Below, one piece after another: positions 1 to 9,603 of a stretch of DNA of 64,000 bases. Positions within the stretch are counted from its first letter, which is position 1. Every line of letters starts with the position of its first letter. The translations under genes and the position numbers were made by a program. The stretch is from an uncultured Eisenbergiella sp. (GTDB taxonomy: Bacteria; Bacillota; Clostridia; Lachnospirales; Lachnospiraceae). The DNA lies in the NCBI GenBank assembly GCA_947630215.1, contig CANRGX010000006.1, forward strand, positions 30,407 to 94,406. The letters run 5' to 3'. The notes below the pieces were generated by a model, which was given only the letters and a program-made list of their open reading frames with translations, searched no databases and was not told where the DNA came from.

Positions 1-2
1 CC

Positions 3-602
3 TGTGTTTACCGGGATAACTTTTCCGAGTTTCTGCGTCAGCGGATCCAGAAAGCGGACGCTTTGGTCTATGCGTTCACCATCCGGGATCATTCCATGGG
101 CGCTTCTTTTAAACTCTATGACGACAGGCAGTTTTGCAACGGCCACCGCACTGTGACCATGGGAATGCCGGTAGGGTATCTGATCAACGGCGATTACGGG
201 TCCGAGGACAATCTGCGGATGCTGCTGGAAGCCAGGGCCGAAGTGGGGCACAATTATCTGGCCGGCGCAGCCTGGGACACAGACGGAGTGGGCCGTCTGT
301 GTCAGAAGCTGTGCTATGCGCTGGAAAACGGGTACGTTCCGCCTCAGAATTTCTACGGGGTGGGCGGCATGAAAATATTCCGGGATCTGATCTATGTGAT
401 GCGCGGCATGATGCGGGCCGATCACGCATTTTATAAAAAGCAGGGCTTTTACCGTGACATGCCCCACCGGCAGGCAGGGACGATCCTGGGGATGACGCTG
501 GTGGGAGAAATGCTGGCAAATCCGAAGCTGAAGGCCAAAATGGGCACGAAGATGCAGGAGGGAATGCTGGCGCCCTATCGGAAGGTGCTGGCGGAAAAAT
601 AA
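3..602 (+). CDS. NAD(P)H-dependent FMN oxidoreductase (5' end cut by window)
   Basis: The reading frame is already open at base 3, so the N-terminus, with the flavodoxin-fold FMN loop, lies upstream of the window. The visible part contains a segment typical of the NADPH-dependent FMN reductase / multimeric flavodoxin superfamily (ADALVYAFTI, then GMPVGYLINGD and GVGGMKIFRD), followed by a helical C-terminal extension ending in YRKVLAEK. Members are cytosolic flavin enzymes reducing quinones, nitro compounds or unknown acceptors; the substrate cannot be read from sequence. A strong terminator follows 28 bases after the stop, so this is the last gene of its unit. Confidence 0.7.
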   Translation, partial: CVYRDNFSEFLRQRIQKADALVYAFTIRDHSMGASFKLYDDRQFCNGHRTVTMGMPVGYLINGDYGSEDNLRMLLEARAEVGHNYLAGAAWDTDGVGRLCQKLCYALENGYVPPQNFYGVGGMKIFRDLIYVMRGMMRADHAFYKKQGFYRDMPHRQAGTILGMTLVGEMLANPKLKAKMGTKMQEGMLAPYRKVLAEK

Positions 603-629
603 GCGGGAACCACAGAATGGGAAAAAGCG

Positions 630-659
630 GACGCTGCGTACAGGGCAGCGTCTTTTTTT
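630..659 (+). terminator. Rho-independent terminator after the oxidoreductase
   Basis: An 8-bp perfect stem (GACGCTGC at 630-637 with GCAGCGTC at 645-652) with a 7-base loop is followed by seven T residues. It isolates the oxidoreductase from the padR unit. Confidence 0.9.
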
Positions 660-706
660 GCCGAATCGGTTCCGCTTCTTCTATGCAATATACATTTTAT
701 AAAGAA

Positions 707-740
707 ATACCTTGACAGATGAGGTATATCATGTTATAAA
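707..740 (+). promoter_or_regulatory. Sigma-A promoter of padR with an inverted repeat over the -35 box
   Basis: TTGACA (712-717) and TATAAA (735-740) are separated by exactly 17 bp. An inverted repeat, ATACCT (707-712) and AGGTAT (722-727) with a 9-base spacer, overlaps the -35 box and is a plausible operator. PadR proteins often autorepress, so self-binding is a reasonable inference. A TTG start at 712 would place coding sequence on the promoter, which supports the later start at 772. Confidence 0.75.
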
Positions 741-771
741 GAATAAAAAGGACAGGAGAGGAGGAAGGAAC

Positions 772-1119
772 TTGTCAATTTCAGCGGATACCCTGCGGGG
801 CTATACGGATACGATTCTGCTGACCCAGCTGATGCAGAAGGACAGCTATGGGTATGAGATCAACAGGAACGTACAGCAGCGCACCGATGGGGCATATGAG
901 TTTAAAGAAGCGACCCTGTATACCGCCTTTAAGAGACTGGAACAGGGGGGCCTGATCACTTCCTACTGGGGGGAGGACGGGCCAGGCGCCAGGAGGCGCT
1001 ATTATACGATCACGGAAGAAGGCAGACGTCAGTGGCAGGAACGCAGCCGCGAGTGGCTGGAAACGAGAGCGCTTTTAAACGCGCTGCTCACAGTGGAGGT
1101 GGAGCATGAATCGGATTGA
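772..1119 (+). CDS. PadR-family transcriptional regulator
   Basis: A 115-residue winged-helix protein of the PadR family. The wing and recognition region are typical (DSYGYEINRNV, then EATLYTAFKRLEQGGLI, then RRRYYTITEEGRRQW). The start is the TTG at 772, preceded by the purine-rich AGGAGAGGAGGAAGG, because the upstream in-frame TTG lies inside the -35 box. It overlaps the next gene by 14 bases. PadR next to a HAAS/DUF4097 gene is a recurrent Firmicute pair linked to envelope-stress control. The likely role is repression of its own operon; the inducer is unknown. Confidence 0.9.
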   Translation: MSISADTLRGYTDTILLTQLMQKDSYGYEINRNVQQRTDGAYEFKEATLYTAFKRLEQGGLITSYWGEDGPGARRRYYTITEEGRRQWQERSREWLETRALLNALLTVEVEHESD

Positions 1120-2386
1120 AATGAAAATTGTCCTTCTGGTGGCGGATCGCCTGTCCGCGGCAGAAGACAGTGAAGAAAAGACAGAGATGATAGAGGAACT
1201 GAGTGAAAACCTGTATCAGCACTATCTGGATCTGACGGCGGCGGGCGTGCCGGAGCAGGAGGCGCTGGGGCAGGCCATGGACGGACTGGGCGATGTGGAA
1301 GAACTTCTGGAATATCTGAAGGAGACGCAGGACGCCGGCCCGGATTCCGGCAGCTTTCAGGAGCAAAAGGACAGACAGAGCGGGAACTTTTCCAATGCGG
1401 CGGGCGAAAAAATTGAGGATATCGTCAAGCGTGCCAACAGTGTGGCCCGGACCGCGGTGGAGAACGCGCTGGATATGGCGCGGGATGTGACCGTTCAGAT
1501 TAAAGAGCGCTGCCCGAATGATCTCGGCATGTTTCTGTCGTTCCCGGAAGGAAAGGGACAGCGTGCGGAAGGGCCTATGGTCTGGCAGGGGGAGATCCGC
1601 TCTCTGGAGTGCCGGCTGACCAACGGCAACATCCGTGTGTGCATGGTGCCCGACGGGGAAGCGCCGGTGGAAATTGACGGAGAGGCGGACGAAATCGAGA
1701 GCGTCCTGAAAGAGGACGGTACCCTTGTGATCCGGCAGGGCAAGACGGCCAGTTCTTCCTTTTTGTTCCATAGAGGAATGCGGCGGTCGGATATCGAATT
1801 GCGGCTGCCGTCCCGGATGTGGGAGAAAATCGGGATCGTCACCACGAATGGGGACATCAGCGTGGAAGAAGGCATTTCCTGCCGCACCATGACGCTGCAG
1901 TCCATGAACGGGGACTGCGAACTGCAGGCCCCCGTCTGCGAACACATGAAGGTGCAGCTTTCCAACGGGGATTTGGGGATCCACGGAATGAAGGGGGATT
2001 TGACCGCGTCAGACACCAACGGCGATATCCGGGTTTCCGGGAATTTTGGCATCTGTACGCTCACTTCCGCCAGCGGCGATGTAAAGCTGGACGGGACAGG
2101 ACGGGAGATCGAATGCAGCAGCAACAGCGGCGATATCCGGATTCGGATGGAAGAACTGCCGGCAAAGCTCAAGGCGGTTTCCCGGGCCGGGGACTGCGAC
2201 GTGCGTGTACCGCGGGAAAAAGGATTCTTCCTGACCTACCGGGTGGGATGCGGGGATTTTCATACCGACTTTCCCCTCCATTACAGGGAGAGTAAGGACA
2301 AAACCCGGGAAGCGGTGTATCAGGACGGCGGCGAATGCCAGATTGTCCTGTCGGCGGTCAGCGGCGATCTGCATCTGCACACGTAA
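1106..2386 (+). CDS. HAAS-domain / DUF4097 protein
   Basis: A 426-residue protein. The N-terminal ~75 residues form an acidic helical HAAS-type (DUF1700-like) domain, MNRIEMKIVLLVADRL through VEELLEYLKE. After a linker, residues ~165-426 are a DUF4097 beta-solenoid built from short repeats (TTNGDISVEE, MNGDCEL, LSNGDLGI, DTNGDIRVSG, SASGDVKLDG, SNSGDIRIR). I see no transmembrane segment or signal peptide, so it is probably cytosolic or associated with a membrane partner. It is cotranscribed with and overlaps padR. Its function is not established; the family occurs with PadR and LiaF-type envelope-stress modules. Confidence 0.8.
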   Translation: MNRIEMKIVLLVADRLSAAEDSEEKTEMIEELSENLYQHYLDLTAAGVPEQEALGQAMDGLGDVEELLEYLKETQDAGPDSGSFQEQKDRQSGNFSNAAGEKIEDIVKRANSVARTAVENALDMARDVTVQIKERCPNDLGMFLSFPEGKGQRAEGPMVWQGEIRSLECRLTNGNIRVCMVPDGEAPVEIDGEADEIESVLKEDGTLVIRQGKTASSSFLFHRGMRRSDIELRLPSRMWEKIGIVTTNGDISVEEGISCRTMTLQSMNGDCELQAPVCEHMKVQLSNGDLGIHGMKGDLTASDTNGDIRVSGNFGICTLTSASGDVKLDGTGREIECSSNSGDIRIRMEELPAKLKAVSRAGDCDVRVPREKGFFLTYRVGCGDFHTDFPLHYRESKDKTREAVYQDGGECQIVLSAVSGDLHLHT

Positions 2387-2429
2387 CCCGTCCCGCCGGA
2401 TGCGGTCATAAAAGAGGACGAACAGGCAT

Positions 2430-2476
2430 AGGTTGTACCAGCGAACAAGCCCGCCGGTACAACCTGTGTTTTTTTT
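2430..2476 (+). terminator. Terminator after the PadR-HAAS operon
   Basis: AGGTTGTACC (2430-2439) pairs perfectly with GGTACAACCT (2456-2465) across a 16-base loop, followed after GTG by eight T residues. Confidence 0.85.
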
Positions 2477-2526
2477 GCTTCAAAAAGCGCGCAGCGCCTG
2501 CCGCCGGCGAAAGGGGAGGGGAAAGA

Positions 2527-5208
2527 ATGTTTGAGCAAAAAACGGTTCCGGAAACCTGTCTGCTGCTGCGAACCGACGCACAAAAAGGAATTTCTGTCCG
2601 GGAAGCGCAAAACAGGCTGCGGATAAACGGGCCCAACGCGTTACAGGAGACGGGCCGGCGCAGCGCGTTGGAGGCTTTTCTCAGGCAGCTCAACGATCCG
2701 CTGATCTATGTGCTTTTGGCAGCCGCCCTGATTTCCGTTTTCCTGAAGGAATTCAGCGACGCCGGGATCATTCTGGCAGTGGTGGCGCTGAATGCGTTTG
2801 TGGGAGTGCTGCAGGAGGGAAAGGCGCAGCGGGCGCTGGATTCTCTCCGGAAGCTGACCCGGCCCCGGGCGCTGGTGATACGGGACGGAAAGGAATATGA
2901 GATTGCGGCTTGTGAGCTTGTGGCAGGGGATCTGGTCTGCCTGGAAGCGGGACGACAGGTGCCCGCGGATCTGCGGCTGGTAAAAACAGAGCATTTGCAG
3001 GCGGATGAGTCCGCCCTGACCGGCGAATCGGTTCCGACGGGCAAGGACGCGCAGTTTCTGGCGCAGCAGAAGACGATTCCTCTGGGAGATCGCCGGAACA
3101 TGGCCTATATGTCCACCGTCATTACCGGGGGCAGGGGAACCGGTCTGGTAACCGCTGTCGGAATGGAGACGGAAATCGGCAGGATCGCGGCCATGATGAC
3201 GGAAAACGCAGAAGAACGGACTCCTCTGCAGAAAAGACTGGGAGAACTGGGGAAGGGATTGAGTTTTTTATCCCTAGGCATTTGCGCAGCGCTGTTTCTG
3301 CTGTCGATCTGGCAGCACAGAAACGCGTTTGAGATGCTGCTGACGGCCATTTCTCTGGCGGTGGCGGCGGTTCCGGAGGGACTGCCGGCGGTGGTGACCC
3401 TGTGTCTGGCCCTGAGCGTGACCCGTATGGTGCGGGTCAATACGATTGTCCGGCGGCTGCCGGCGGTGGAAACGCTGGGCGCGGTCAACGTGGTCTGTTC
3501 GGACAAGACGGGCACGCTGACCTGTAACCGGATGACGGTGGTCTCCTGCTTTACGGATTGGAAAATACAGGAGGCCGAAAAGATAGACAGTGTTTCCGCC
3601 AGGGATTTTTTATGGGGAATGACACTGTGCAACGATGCGGTCCTTTCAGAACAGCGGATCGGGGATCCGACGGAGCTGGCCCTTTTGGATTTGGCGGAGA
3701 AACACGGCGTTTTCAAACGGGAGCTGGAGCGAAAGCTGCCCCGGGTAAAGGAACTGCCATTTGATTCGGAACGGAAAATGATGTCCACCTGTCACGCCGC
3801 GCCGGGATGGCGGGCGGTCTACACCAAGGGAGCGCCGGATCGGGTGCTGGAGCGCTGCAGCCGGATCCAGATAGACGGGAAGCCGGTTCCTCTGACGGAA
3901 AATGGCAGAAGGCAGATACAGGCGGCAATATCCGATCTTTCCGCCCGGGCGCTGCGGACGCTGGCGGTGGCCTGGCGTCCTGACGGCGTGCTCAAAGAGC
4001 AGGATCTGATCTTTTTAGGGCTGGTGGGGATGGAGGATCCCATCCGGCCGGAGGCGGCCGACGCGGTACGGATCTTTCGGCAGGCCGGCGTGGAGACGGT
4101 GATGATCACAGGCGATCACAGGCAGACCGCCTACGCCGTGGGCCGCAGGCTCGGTATCGCAAACGATACGGCCCAGTGCCTGACGGGGGAAGAAATGGAG
4201 CGCCTGTCCGAGGAGGAATTTTTGGACCGGCTGGAGCGGGTGCGCATTTTTGCCCGGGTCTCCCCGGCGGACAAGGTGCGGATCGTCAGGGCCTTCCGGA
4301 AAAAGGGCGGCGTTGTGGCGATGACCGGAGACGGCGTCAACGACGCCCCGTCCTTAAAAGCGGCGGACGTGGGAGTGGCCATGGGAAAAAACGGCACGGA
4401 TGTGGCGCGCCAGGCCTCGGATATTATCTTGACTGACGACAATTTTGCCACCATTGAAAAGGCCATCGAGGAGGGCAGAGGGGTCTACGAAAATATCAAA
4501 AAGACCGTGATTTTTCTGCTGTCTTCCAATCTGGGGGAAATCCTGACCATGTTTGCGGCGGTGCTTTTTCAGCTGGCGGCCCCGCTCCGATCCGCCCATA
4601 TCCTCTGGATCAATCTGATCACCGATTCCCTGCCGGCGCTGGCGCTGGGCGTGGACAGAAACGATGGGGAAAGTCTGATGCGCCGCCCGCCCCGGGAGCC
4701 GGAGGAGAGCCTGTTTTCCCAGGGCGGCCTGTCGTGTACGCTGTTGTACGGATTTTTGATCGGCCTGATCAGCCTTGCTGCGTATTTCACGATCCCCTAT
4801 GGGCTTGTGCGGACTGCAGGCGGTGAGGTGTCTTTGGCAAATCTGGCGGCGCTGCTGGGGCAGAAGGAGGTTCTGGTACGGGCGCAGACCTATGCGTTTA
4901 CCGTTCTGGGGATGTCGCAGCTGTTCCACGCGGTGGGCATGCGGGATGTGCACCGATCCATTTTTGGCAGGCGTCTGTTCGACAATAAAATGATGGCGGC
5001 AGCCTGTCTGATGGGGTTTTTATTGCAGTTTGCCGTGACGGAGATTCCGTTTCTGGTGCGTGCGTTTTCCACGGCTCGGCTCATGCCGGGGGAATGGCTG
5101 TATCTGACGGGGCTGGCGGCGTTTCCCCTGCTGGCCCACGAGATACTGGTGCTTTTGGGCGGCAGGACAGCCGGGGACAGACCGGAGAGGATGGAGGACG
5201 GAGAATGA
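2527..5208 (+). CDS. Calcium-type P-type cation ATPase (P2A)
   Basis: An 893-residue P2-type ATPase, the usual length for bacterial SERCA/PMR1-like Ca2+ pumps. It has the N-terminal cation-ATPase domain, the actuator TGES motif (LTGESVPTG), the M4 PEGLP motif, the phosphorylated Asp in DKTGTLT, the P-domain hinge TGDGVNDAP, and an M6 motif [13 protein letters not shown] that carries ion-coordinating Asn and Asp. It exports a divalent cation, most likely Ca2+, at ATP cost. The start is the ATG at 2527 behind GGGGAGGGGAAAG; longer in-frame starts run through the upstream terminator. Its stop overlaps the spoIIIAA start (ATGA), so it is likely cotranscribed with the spoIIIA operon. Confidence 0.9.
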   Translation: MFEQKTVPETCLLLRTDAQKGISVREAQNRLRINGPNALQETGRRSALEAFLRQLNDPLIYVLLAAALISVFLKEFSDAGIILAVVALNAFVGVLQEGKAQRALDSLRKLTRPRALVIRDGKEYEIAACELVAGDLVCLEAGRQVPADLRLVKTEHLQADESALTGESVPTGKDAQFLAQQKTIPLGDRRNMAYMSTVITGGRGTGLVTAVGMETEIGRIAAMMTENAEERTPLQKRLGELGKGLSFLSLGICAALFLLSIWQHRNAFEMLLTAISLAVAAVPEGLPAVVTLCLALSVTRMVRVNTIVRRLPAVETLGAVNVVCSDKTGTLTCNRMTVVSCFTDWKIQEAEKIDSVSARDFLWGMTLCNDAVLSEQRIGDPTELALLDLAEKHGVFKRELERKLPRVKELPFDSERKMMSTCHAAPGWRAVYTKGAPDRVLERCSRIQIDGKPVPLTENGRRQIQAAISDLSARALRTLAVAWRPDGVLKEQDLIFLGLVGMEDPIRPEAADAVRIFRQAGVETVMITGDHRQTAYAVGRRLGIANDTAQCLTGEEMERLSEEEFLDRLERVRIFARVSPADKVRIVRAFRKKGGVVAMTGDGVNDAPSLKAADVGVAMGKNGTDVARQASDIILTDDNFATIEKAIEEGRGVYENIKKTVIFLLSSNLGEILTMFAAVLFQLAAPLRSAHILWINLITDSLPALALGVDRNDGESLMRRPPREPEESLFSQGGLSCTLLYGFLIGLISLAAYFTIPYGLVRTAGGEVSLANLAALLGQKEVLVRAQTYAFTVLGMSQLFHAVGMRDVHRSIFGRRLFDNKMMAAACLMGFLLQFAVTEIPFLVRAFSTARLMPGEWLYLTGLAAFPLLAHEILVLLGGRTAGDRPERMEDGE

Positions 5209-6164
5209 AGGACAGAGAGGAAAGCGTGCTGGGACTGTTTCCCGACGCCATGCGTCCCGGGTGGAAAAATGTGGCCTGTCAGGGAAATACGCTGCGGGAA
5301 ATCCGGCTGCGCGCACAGCGTCCCATACTGGTTTACTTAAAGGACGGAGAGTGGTTTTTGGACAGCCGGGGCAGGCTGACCCGGGAGAGCGGGCAGGGCA
5401 GGGTATCCTCCGTCGAGGAGATCCATTCCATTTTAAAGCATATCTGCAGGGGTTCCTTCTATGCCTATGAGGAGGAAATGGGAAACGGATATGTGAGCGC
5501 GGACGGCGGGATCCGCGTGGGACTGGCAGGGGAGGCGGTCCGCGATCCGGACGGCAGGGTGAAAAATCTCCGGTACATATCGGGGCTCAACATCCGTATG
5601 TCCCATGAGGTGAAGGGAGTAGCGCTGGGACTGCTGCCGTATCTGTACCGGGACGGCCGGTTTTTGAACGCGCTTATCGTTTCGCCGCCGGGATGCGGAA
5701 AAACCACGCTGCTGCGGGATATTATCCGGCTGGCGTCGGACGGCAACGACCTGGCGGGCGGACAGACGGTGGGCGTGGTGGATGAACGGTCGGAGATCGC
5801 GGGCTGTCATCGGGGCGTTCCCCAGAACGATGTGGGGATGCGCACGGATGTGCTGGACAACTGCCCCAAGGTCCAGGGAATGAGAATGCTGCTTCGTTCC
5901 ATGTCCCCGCAAATTATGGCGGTGGACGAACTGGGGACAGGGGAGGATGTGAAGGCGCTGGAACAGGTGGTCAAATGCGGCTGCGCCATACTGGCCACCC
6001 TGCACGCCGGTTCCTATGAGGATGTGTGCCGCAAACCGTTTATGCGGCCTGTTTTGGAGGAGCAGGTGTTTTGCCGGTTCCTGATTCTTGGCCGGAAGGA
6101 CGGCCGGTTTTTTGTGTCACAGATCCGGGACGGGAGGGGCGCCATTTTGGGGGAAAACCTGTGA
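5205..6164 (+). CDS. spoIIIAA: Stage III sporulation protein AA, AAA-type ATPase
   Basis: A 319-residue secretion-type ATPase of the SpoIIIA-SpoIIQ channel joining mother cell and forespore. Walker A is PPGCGKTTLLRDI, the Walker B region is IMAVDELGTGED, and a second conserved segment is GVVDERSEIAG. The start is ATG 5205, overlapping the ATPase stop by 4 bases, with GGAGG upstream. It is the first of eight spoIIIA genes in standard order. In the known system it energises assembly or transport through the AG/AH ring from the mother-cell side. Confidence 0.95.
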   Translation: MKDREESVLGLFPDAMRPGWKNVACQGNTLREIRLRAQRPILVYLKDGEWFLDSRGRLTRESGQGRVSSVEEIHSILKHICRGSFYAYEEEMGNGYVSADGGIRVGLAGEAVRDPDGRVKNLRYISGLNIRMSHEVKGVALGLLPYLYRDGRFLNALIVSPPGCGKTTLLRDIIRLASDGNDLAGGQTVGVVDERSEIAGCHRGVPQNDVGMRTDVLDNCPKVQGMRMLLRSMSPQIMAVDELGTGEDVKALEQVVKCGCAILATLHAGSYEDVCRKPFMRPVLEEQVFCRFLILGRKDGRFFVSQIRDGRGAILGENL

Positions 6165-6691
6165 TCTGGTCTGTGGTGGGCGCGATCCTGACCCTGGCCG
6201 GAAGCGCCGGCGCGGGTGTCTGCATTTGCAGGGAGAGACAACAGCGGATTCGGCAGCTGACCCTTTTTTCCCGCGTCTTTACCCTGATCGCCGGGGAGGT
6301 GGGATACGGACGGATTCCCATGCCGGGCATTTTCCTGGAGGTCTCCGGGAAACTGGAGGCGCAGCCGGACGCCCTAGGAGAGATGCTTTTCCGGGTGGGG
6401 CAGCGCCTGGAGGACGGGAGCGGGCAGGGACTGGATCGGATCTGGAGAGAGGAGCTGGAACCGTTTCTTTCTCAGACCGGTCTGCGGGAACCGGAAAAAG
6501 AGAGGATTCTTTCGTTTCCCCATGCGGTCTGGTATCCGGACGGACAGCGGCAGCAGGAGGCCGTTGTTGCCTTCGCAAAGGAAATGGAGGAGACAGCACA
6601 GACAGCGCGGCTTGCCCTGCGGGAGGAAAACCGCATGACGATGGCGCTGAGCCTTGCAGCGGGCGCATTGGCGGCGATTTTGCTGGTATGA
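6161..6691 (+). CDS. spoIIIAB: Stage III sporulation protein AB
   Basis: A 176-residue protein beginning at GTG 6161, which overlaps the spoIIIAA stop (GTGA). It has an N-terminal membrane anchor (IWSVVGAILTLAGSAGAGV), a helical body resembling GspF-type secretion proteins, and a C-terminal hydrophobic segment (MTMALSLAAGALAAILLV). Length and position fit SpoIIIAB. It should act in the outer forespore membrane as part of the SpoIIIA complex. Confidence 0.92.
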   Translation: MIWSVVGAILTLAGSAGAGVCICRERQQRIRQLTLFSRVFTLIAGEVGYGRIPMPGIFLEVSGKLEAQPDALGEMLFRVGQRLEDGSGQGLDRIWREELEPFLSQTGLREPEKERILSFPHAVWYPDGQRQQEAVVAFAKEMEETAQTARLALREENRMTMALSLAAGALAAILLV

Positions 6692-6725
6692 GGGGTCAAT
6701 TTGGAGAAAGGTGCATGAACGGGGA

Positions 6726-6920
6726 ATGGAAATCGGTCTGATTTTTAAAATTGCGGCAGTCGGGATTCTGGTGACGATTCTGAGTCAGGTGCTCAAACAC
6801 AGCGGGCGGGAGGAACACGCTTTTTTGCTGTCTTTGGCCGCCCTGATTCTGGTGTTAAGCTGGATTGTGCCCTATATCTATGATCTGTTCACGACGATTC
6901 AAAGTCTGTTTTCCCTGTAG
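6726..6920 (+). CDS. spoIIIAC: Stage III sporulation protein AC
   Basis: A 64-residue, two-helix membrane protein (MEIGLIFKIAAVGILVTIL, then HAFLLSLAALILVLSWIVP). The ATG at 6726 gives the canonical family N-terminus. The best Shine-Dalgarno (GGAGAAAGG, 6703-6711) is somewhat distant, and an in-frame GTG at 6711 abuts it too closely to be used. It lies between spoIIIAB and spoIIIAD as expected. Confidence 0.9.
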   Translation: MEIGLIFKIAAVGILVTILSQVLKHSGREEHAFLLSLAALILVLSWIVPYIYDLFTTIQSLFSL

Positions 6921-6946
6921 GAAAGCGGCAAAAAGGGGGCGATGCG

Positions 6947-7333
6947 GTGGAATTTGTCCGGATCGGCGCGATAGCGGTGCTGGGCGTGATGCTTGGGCTG
7001 ATGTTGAAAAGCGGGAAGCAGGAATACGGGCTGTATACCGGCATCGGGATCTGTCTGTTGATTTTTTCCTGTACCGTTTCCTATATGGGACAGATGAAGG
7101 AGCAGCTTTTGGAGCTGTTCTCCTATCTGTCTTCGGGCAGCCGGTATTTTCCGCTGCTTCTGCGGGTGGCCGGCATCGCCTGGCTGAGCGAGTTTGTATC
7201 AGGAATCTGCAAAGACAGCGGGTTTTCGGCCGTGGCCTCCCAGGTGGAGCTTTTGGGGAAAATCCTGATTCTGTTTTCCGGTATACCGGTTTTTGCAGCG
7301 CTGATGGAAACCATTTCCAATTTTGCAGGGTAA
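6947..7333 (+). CDS. spoIIIAD: Stage III sporulation protein AD
   Basis: A 128-residue polytopic membrane protein starting at GTG 6947 behind AAAAAGGGGGCGA. Hydrophobic helices are near residues 5-20, 28-46, 66-85 and 103-122. The central motif GFSAVASQVELLGKILILFSG is family-typical. It is a membrane component of the SpoIIIA channel, 26 bases after spoIIIAC. Confidence 0.92.
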   Translation: MEFVRIGAIAVLGVMLGLMLKSGKQEYGLYTGIGICLLIFSCTVSYMGQMKEQLLELFSYLSSGSRYFPLLLRVAGIAWLSEFVSGICKDSGFSAVASQVELLGKILILFSGIPVFAALMETISNFAG

Positions 7334-7361
7334 AAAGACGGCCGGCGGTAGGGAGGAGAAC

Positions 7362-8408
7362 ATGGAACAATATCTGGAGCAGCTGGACCTGGCGGAGATG
7401 ATGGAGGAACTGGATCGTTTTTTCCCGGAGCTTTCCCTGGATTTTCCCGCCCTCTTTGAACAGATCCTGCAGGGAGAGGCCAGACGTGCCTTCGGGTCGC
7501 TCTGGCAGGAGGTGACAGGCTGTGTCGCCGGGCAGCTTTCCGGTATGCGGGGCATACTGGTTTCCATTCTGATTCTGGGGCTGCTTTCCGTGCTGGTTTC
7601 CGGGCTTGCGGCAGGGGCGCAGAACCGGCAGATCGGGGATATCGCCCACTATCTCTTTTTTTTGTGTCTTCTGACGATTCTGCTGAAGGTTTTCTATCAG
7701 TGCTATCGGATCGCCTATGGCCTTCTGGATACGCTGACCCAGTTTTCCCGGCTCACCCTGCCGGCGCTGTGCCTTTCCCTGGGCCCGTCGTCGGGGACGC
7801 TGACGGCCGCCGGTTACTATGAGCTGGCGCTTTTTCTCCTCTTTCTGATCGAGTCCTTTTTCCTGCGGCTGTGTCTGCCGTTTCTGACCGCCTATATGCT
7901 GCTTTTGCTGATGAACGGCGTATGGGAGGAGGGCAGGCTGACCTCTCTTATGGAGCTTTTAGAAAAGGGAATTGGCATGGCGGTGAAGGCAGCGCTGACA
8001 GCCGTGACGGGTCTTGGCATCCTGCAGTCCATGGTGGCGCCCGCACTGGACAGTTTGCAGCGTACTGCCCTGCAGAAAACAATTGCCGCCATTCCGGGGC
8101 TGGGCGGGCTGGCGGAGAGCACGACGCAGCTTTTGCTCGGTTCCGCCGTGCTGATCAAAAACAGTCTGGGGCTGCTGCTTTTGCTTCTGCTGGGCGCGCT
8201 GGCGGCGATCCCGCTGCTTCGGCTCTGTCTGTACGGACTGCTGCTCAGAATTGGCGGCGCGCTGATTGGAATTGTGGCGGATAAACGGCTGGCGGCCTGT
8301 GTGAACAAAACGGCGGGCGCGGTTTTTCTGGCGTTCCGGCTGGCCGGATCGGGGGTGGTGTGTTTTTTTATCCTGACCGCAATTATCACGTGTCTGGTGG
8401 GGAGATGA
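7362..8408 (+). CDS. spoIIIAE: Stage III sporulation protein AE
   Basis: A 348-residue multispanning membrane protein with about seven hydrophobic segments and the conserved region TAVTGLGILQSMVAPALDS. The start is ATG 7362 behind GGGAGGAG; an in-frame TTG further upstream lacks a ribosome site. B. subtilis SpoIIIAE has a cleavable signal peptide, whereas here the first ~60 residues are soluble and acidic (MEQYLEQLDLAEMMEEL), so the N-terminus is shorter than the Bacillus form. It is probably the central membrane subunit of the channel. Confidence 0.92.
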   Translation: MEQYLEQLDLAEMMEELDRFFPELSLDFPALFEQILQGEARRAFGSLWQEVTGCVAGQLSGMRGILVSILILGLLSVLVSGLAAGAQNRQIGDIAHYLFFLCLLTILLKVFYQCYRIAYGLLDTLTQFSRLTLPALCLSLGPSSGTLTAAGYYELALFLLFLIESFFLRLCLPFLTAYMLLLLMNGVWEEGRLTSLMELLEKGIGMAVKAALTAVTGLGILQSMVAPALDSLQRTALQKTIAAIPGLGGLAESTTQLLLGSAVLIKNSLGLLLLLLLGALAAIPLLRLCLYGLLLRIGGALIGIVADKRLAACVNKTAGAVFLAFRLAGSGVVCFFILTAIITCLVGR

Positions 8409-8411
8409 GAC

Positions 8412-8960
8412 ATGGACAGGATGCAGGGATGGCTGAAGGAAACGGCGGTTTTCATGCTGGTATCGCAGATGGTTTTCCATTTCATGCCCGGGGAAAAATA
8501 CGAGAAGTACGCCAGAATGCTGGCGGCGATCCTGGTTTTGGCGCAGCTGTGCGTTCCCCTGCTTTCCCTGGGAAAGGAGGGCACCGGACAGGAGTTTTTG
8601 CAGCTGACAGAGAGCGGGCAGCAGGAGCAGGAACTATTTTCCCAAAAACTGGAGGAACTGAAAACCGCAGAGGAAAAAGCGGCGCAGAACGACCTGCAGG
8701 AGTCGGTAAAAGAGCGGATTTTTGCGGCGGCCGCTGCGGCCGGTAAGACGGTGAGACGGGTGGAGCTAAAGGACGGCAGGCTCCGGATCGCCGTTTCCCC
8801 TCAAACGGGAACGAAAGGGGAAGGAGGATTGGAGGTGGAAGGGGTACAGCCGGTGGAAACACCGGATCGCGCTGCCGGAGGGCAGGAACCGTTAGCGGAA
8901 ATCTTTGCCAGGGAGCTGGGCATGTCGCCTGAGGAGGTGGAAGTCGTTGAAGTTAGATAA
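8412..8960 (+). CDS. spoIIIAF: Stage III sporulation protein AF
   Basis: A 182-residue protein with two N-terminal transmembrane helices (WLKETAVFMLVSQMVFHFM and MLAAILVLAQLCVPLLSLG) and a soluble C-terminal domain ending in LGMSPEEVEVVEVR, as in SpoIIIAF. It starts 3 bases after spoIIIAE and overlaps spoIIIAG by 14 bases. Confidence 0.92.
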   Translation: MDRMQGWLKETAVFMLVSQMVFHFMPGEKYEKYARMLAAILVLAQLCVPLLSLGKEGTGQEFLQLTESGQQEQELFSQKLEELKTAEEKAAQNDLQESVKERIFAAAAAAGKTVRRVELKDGRLRIAVSPQTGTKGEGGLEVEGVQPVETPDRAAGGQEPLAEIFARELGMSPEEVEVVEVR

Positions 8961-9555
8961 AATCCGTGCGTGGTGCAGGGGGAAAATGAACCGGGACACC
9001 ATGATGATTCTGGCGCTGTCCGGAATCCTGATCATGATTCTGGCCATTCCGGCAGGCGGCAGGGAAGAAAAAAAAGAAGCTGTACAGTCCGGTCTATCGG
9101 ACGGAAAAAAAGATACGCTGATTGCAGAGACAGACACGGAGGAAACGGTTTGGGAAGCGGATCTGGAGCGCCGTCTGGAAGCGTTTTTGTCCCGCATGGA
9201 CGGGGTGGGGCAGGCGGTGGTTTTGCTCACCTTTTCTTCTTCCCAGGAGAGCGTGGTGGAGAAGGATGCTCCCTACAGCCAGTCCCGGACACAGGAACAG
9301 GATGCTTCCGGAACCGCCCGGGAGATCGCTTCCCGACAGCAGGAGGAGGATACGGTCTATACGACAGACGGGGAGGGCAGACAGGTGCCCTATGTGCGAA
9401 AGACGCTGGCGGCCCGTGTGGAGGGCGTGACGGTGCTGGCCCAGGGCGGGGGAGACGCCGCCGTGCAGGCCCAGATAACCGACGTGATGATGGTATTATT
9501 TGGGATAGGGCCACATAAAATAAAAGTAGCAAAGCTGAGCGGCGTCTCGGGGTGA
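8947..9555 (+). CDS. spoIIIAG: Stage III sporulation protein AG
   Basis: A 202-residue ring-forming protein of the mother-cell side of the SpoIIIA-SpoIIQ channel. One transmembrane helix (TMMILALSGILIMILAIPA) precedes a ring-building fold. The C-terminus QAQITDVMMVLFGIGPHKIKV is diagnostic. The TTG at 8947 is chosen because GAGGAGGTGG lies 6 bases upstream; the ATG at 8986 is the alternative. It overlaps the end of spoIIIAF. Confidence 0.93.
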   Translation: MKLDKIRAWCRGKMNRDTMMILALSGILIMILAIPAGGREEKKEAVQSGLSDGKKDTLIAETDTEETVWEADLERRLEAFLSRMDGVGQAVVLLTFSSSQESVVEKDAPYSQSRTQEQDASGTAREIASRQQEEDTVYTTDGEGRQVPYVRKTLAARVEGVTVLAQGGGDAAVQAQITDVMMVLFGIGPHKIKVAKLSGVSG

Positions 9556-9603
9556 AGAAGCGTCCGCACAGGGAATTTATCAGGAAAGCAGAGGGAGCGG
9601 AAA

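Noticed and set aside
712-771. Longer PadR reading frame starting with TTG at 712
   Set aside because: It would start on the -35 box of its own promoter and lacks a ribosome site; the TTG at 772 has a strong one.
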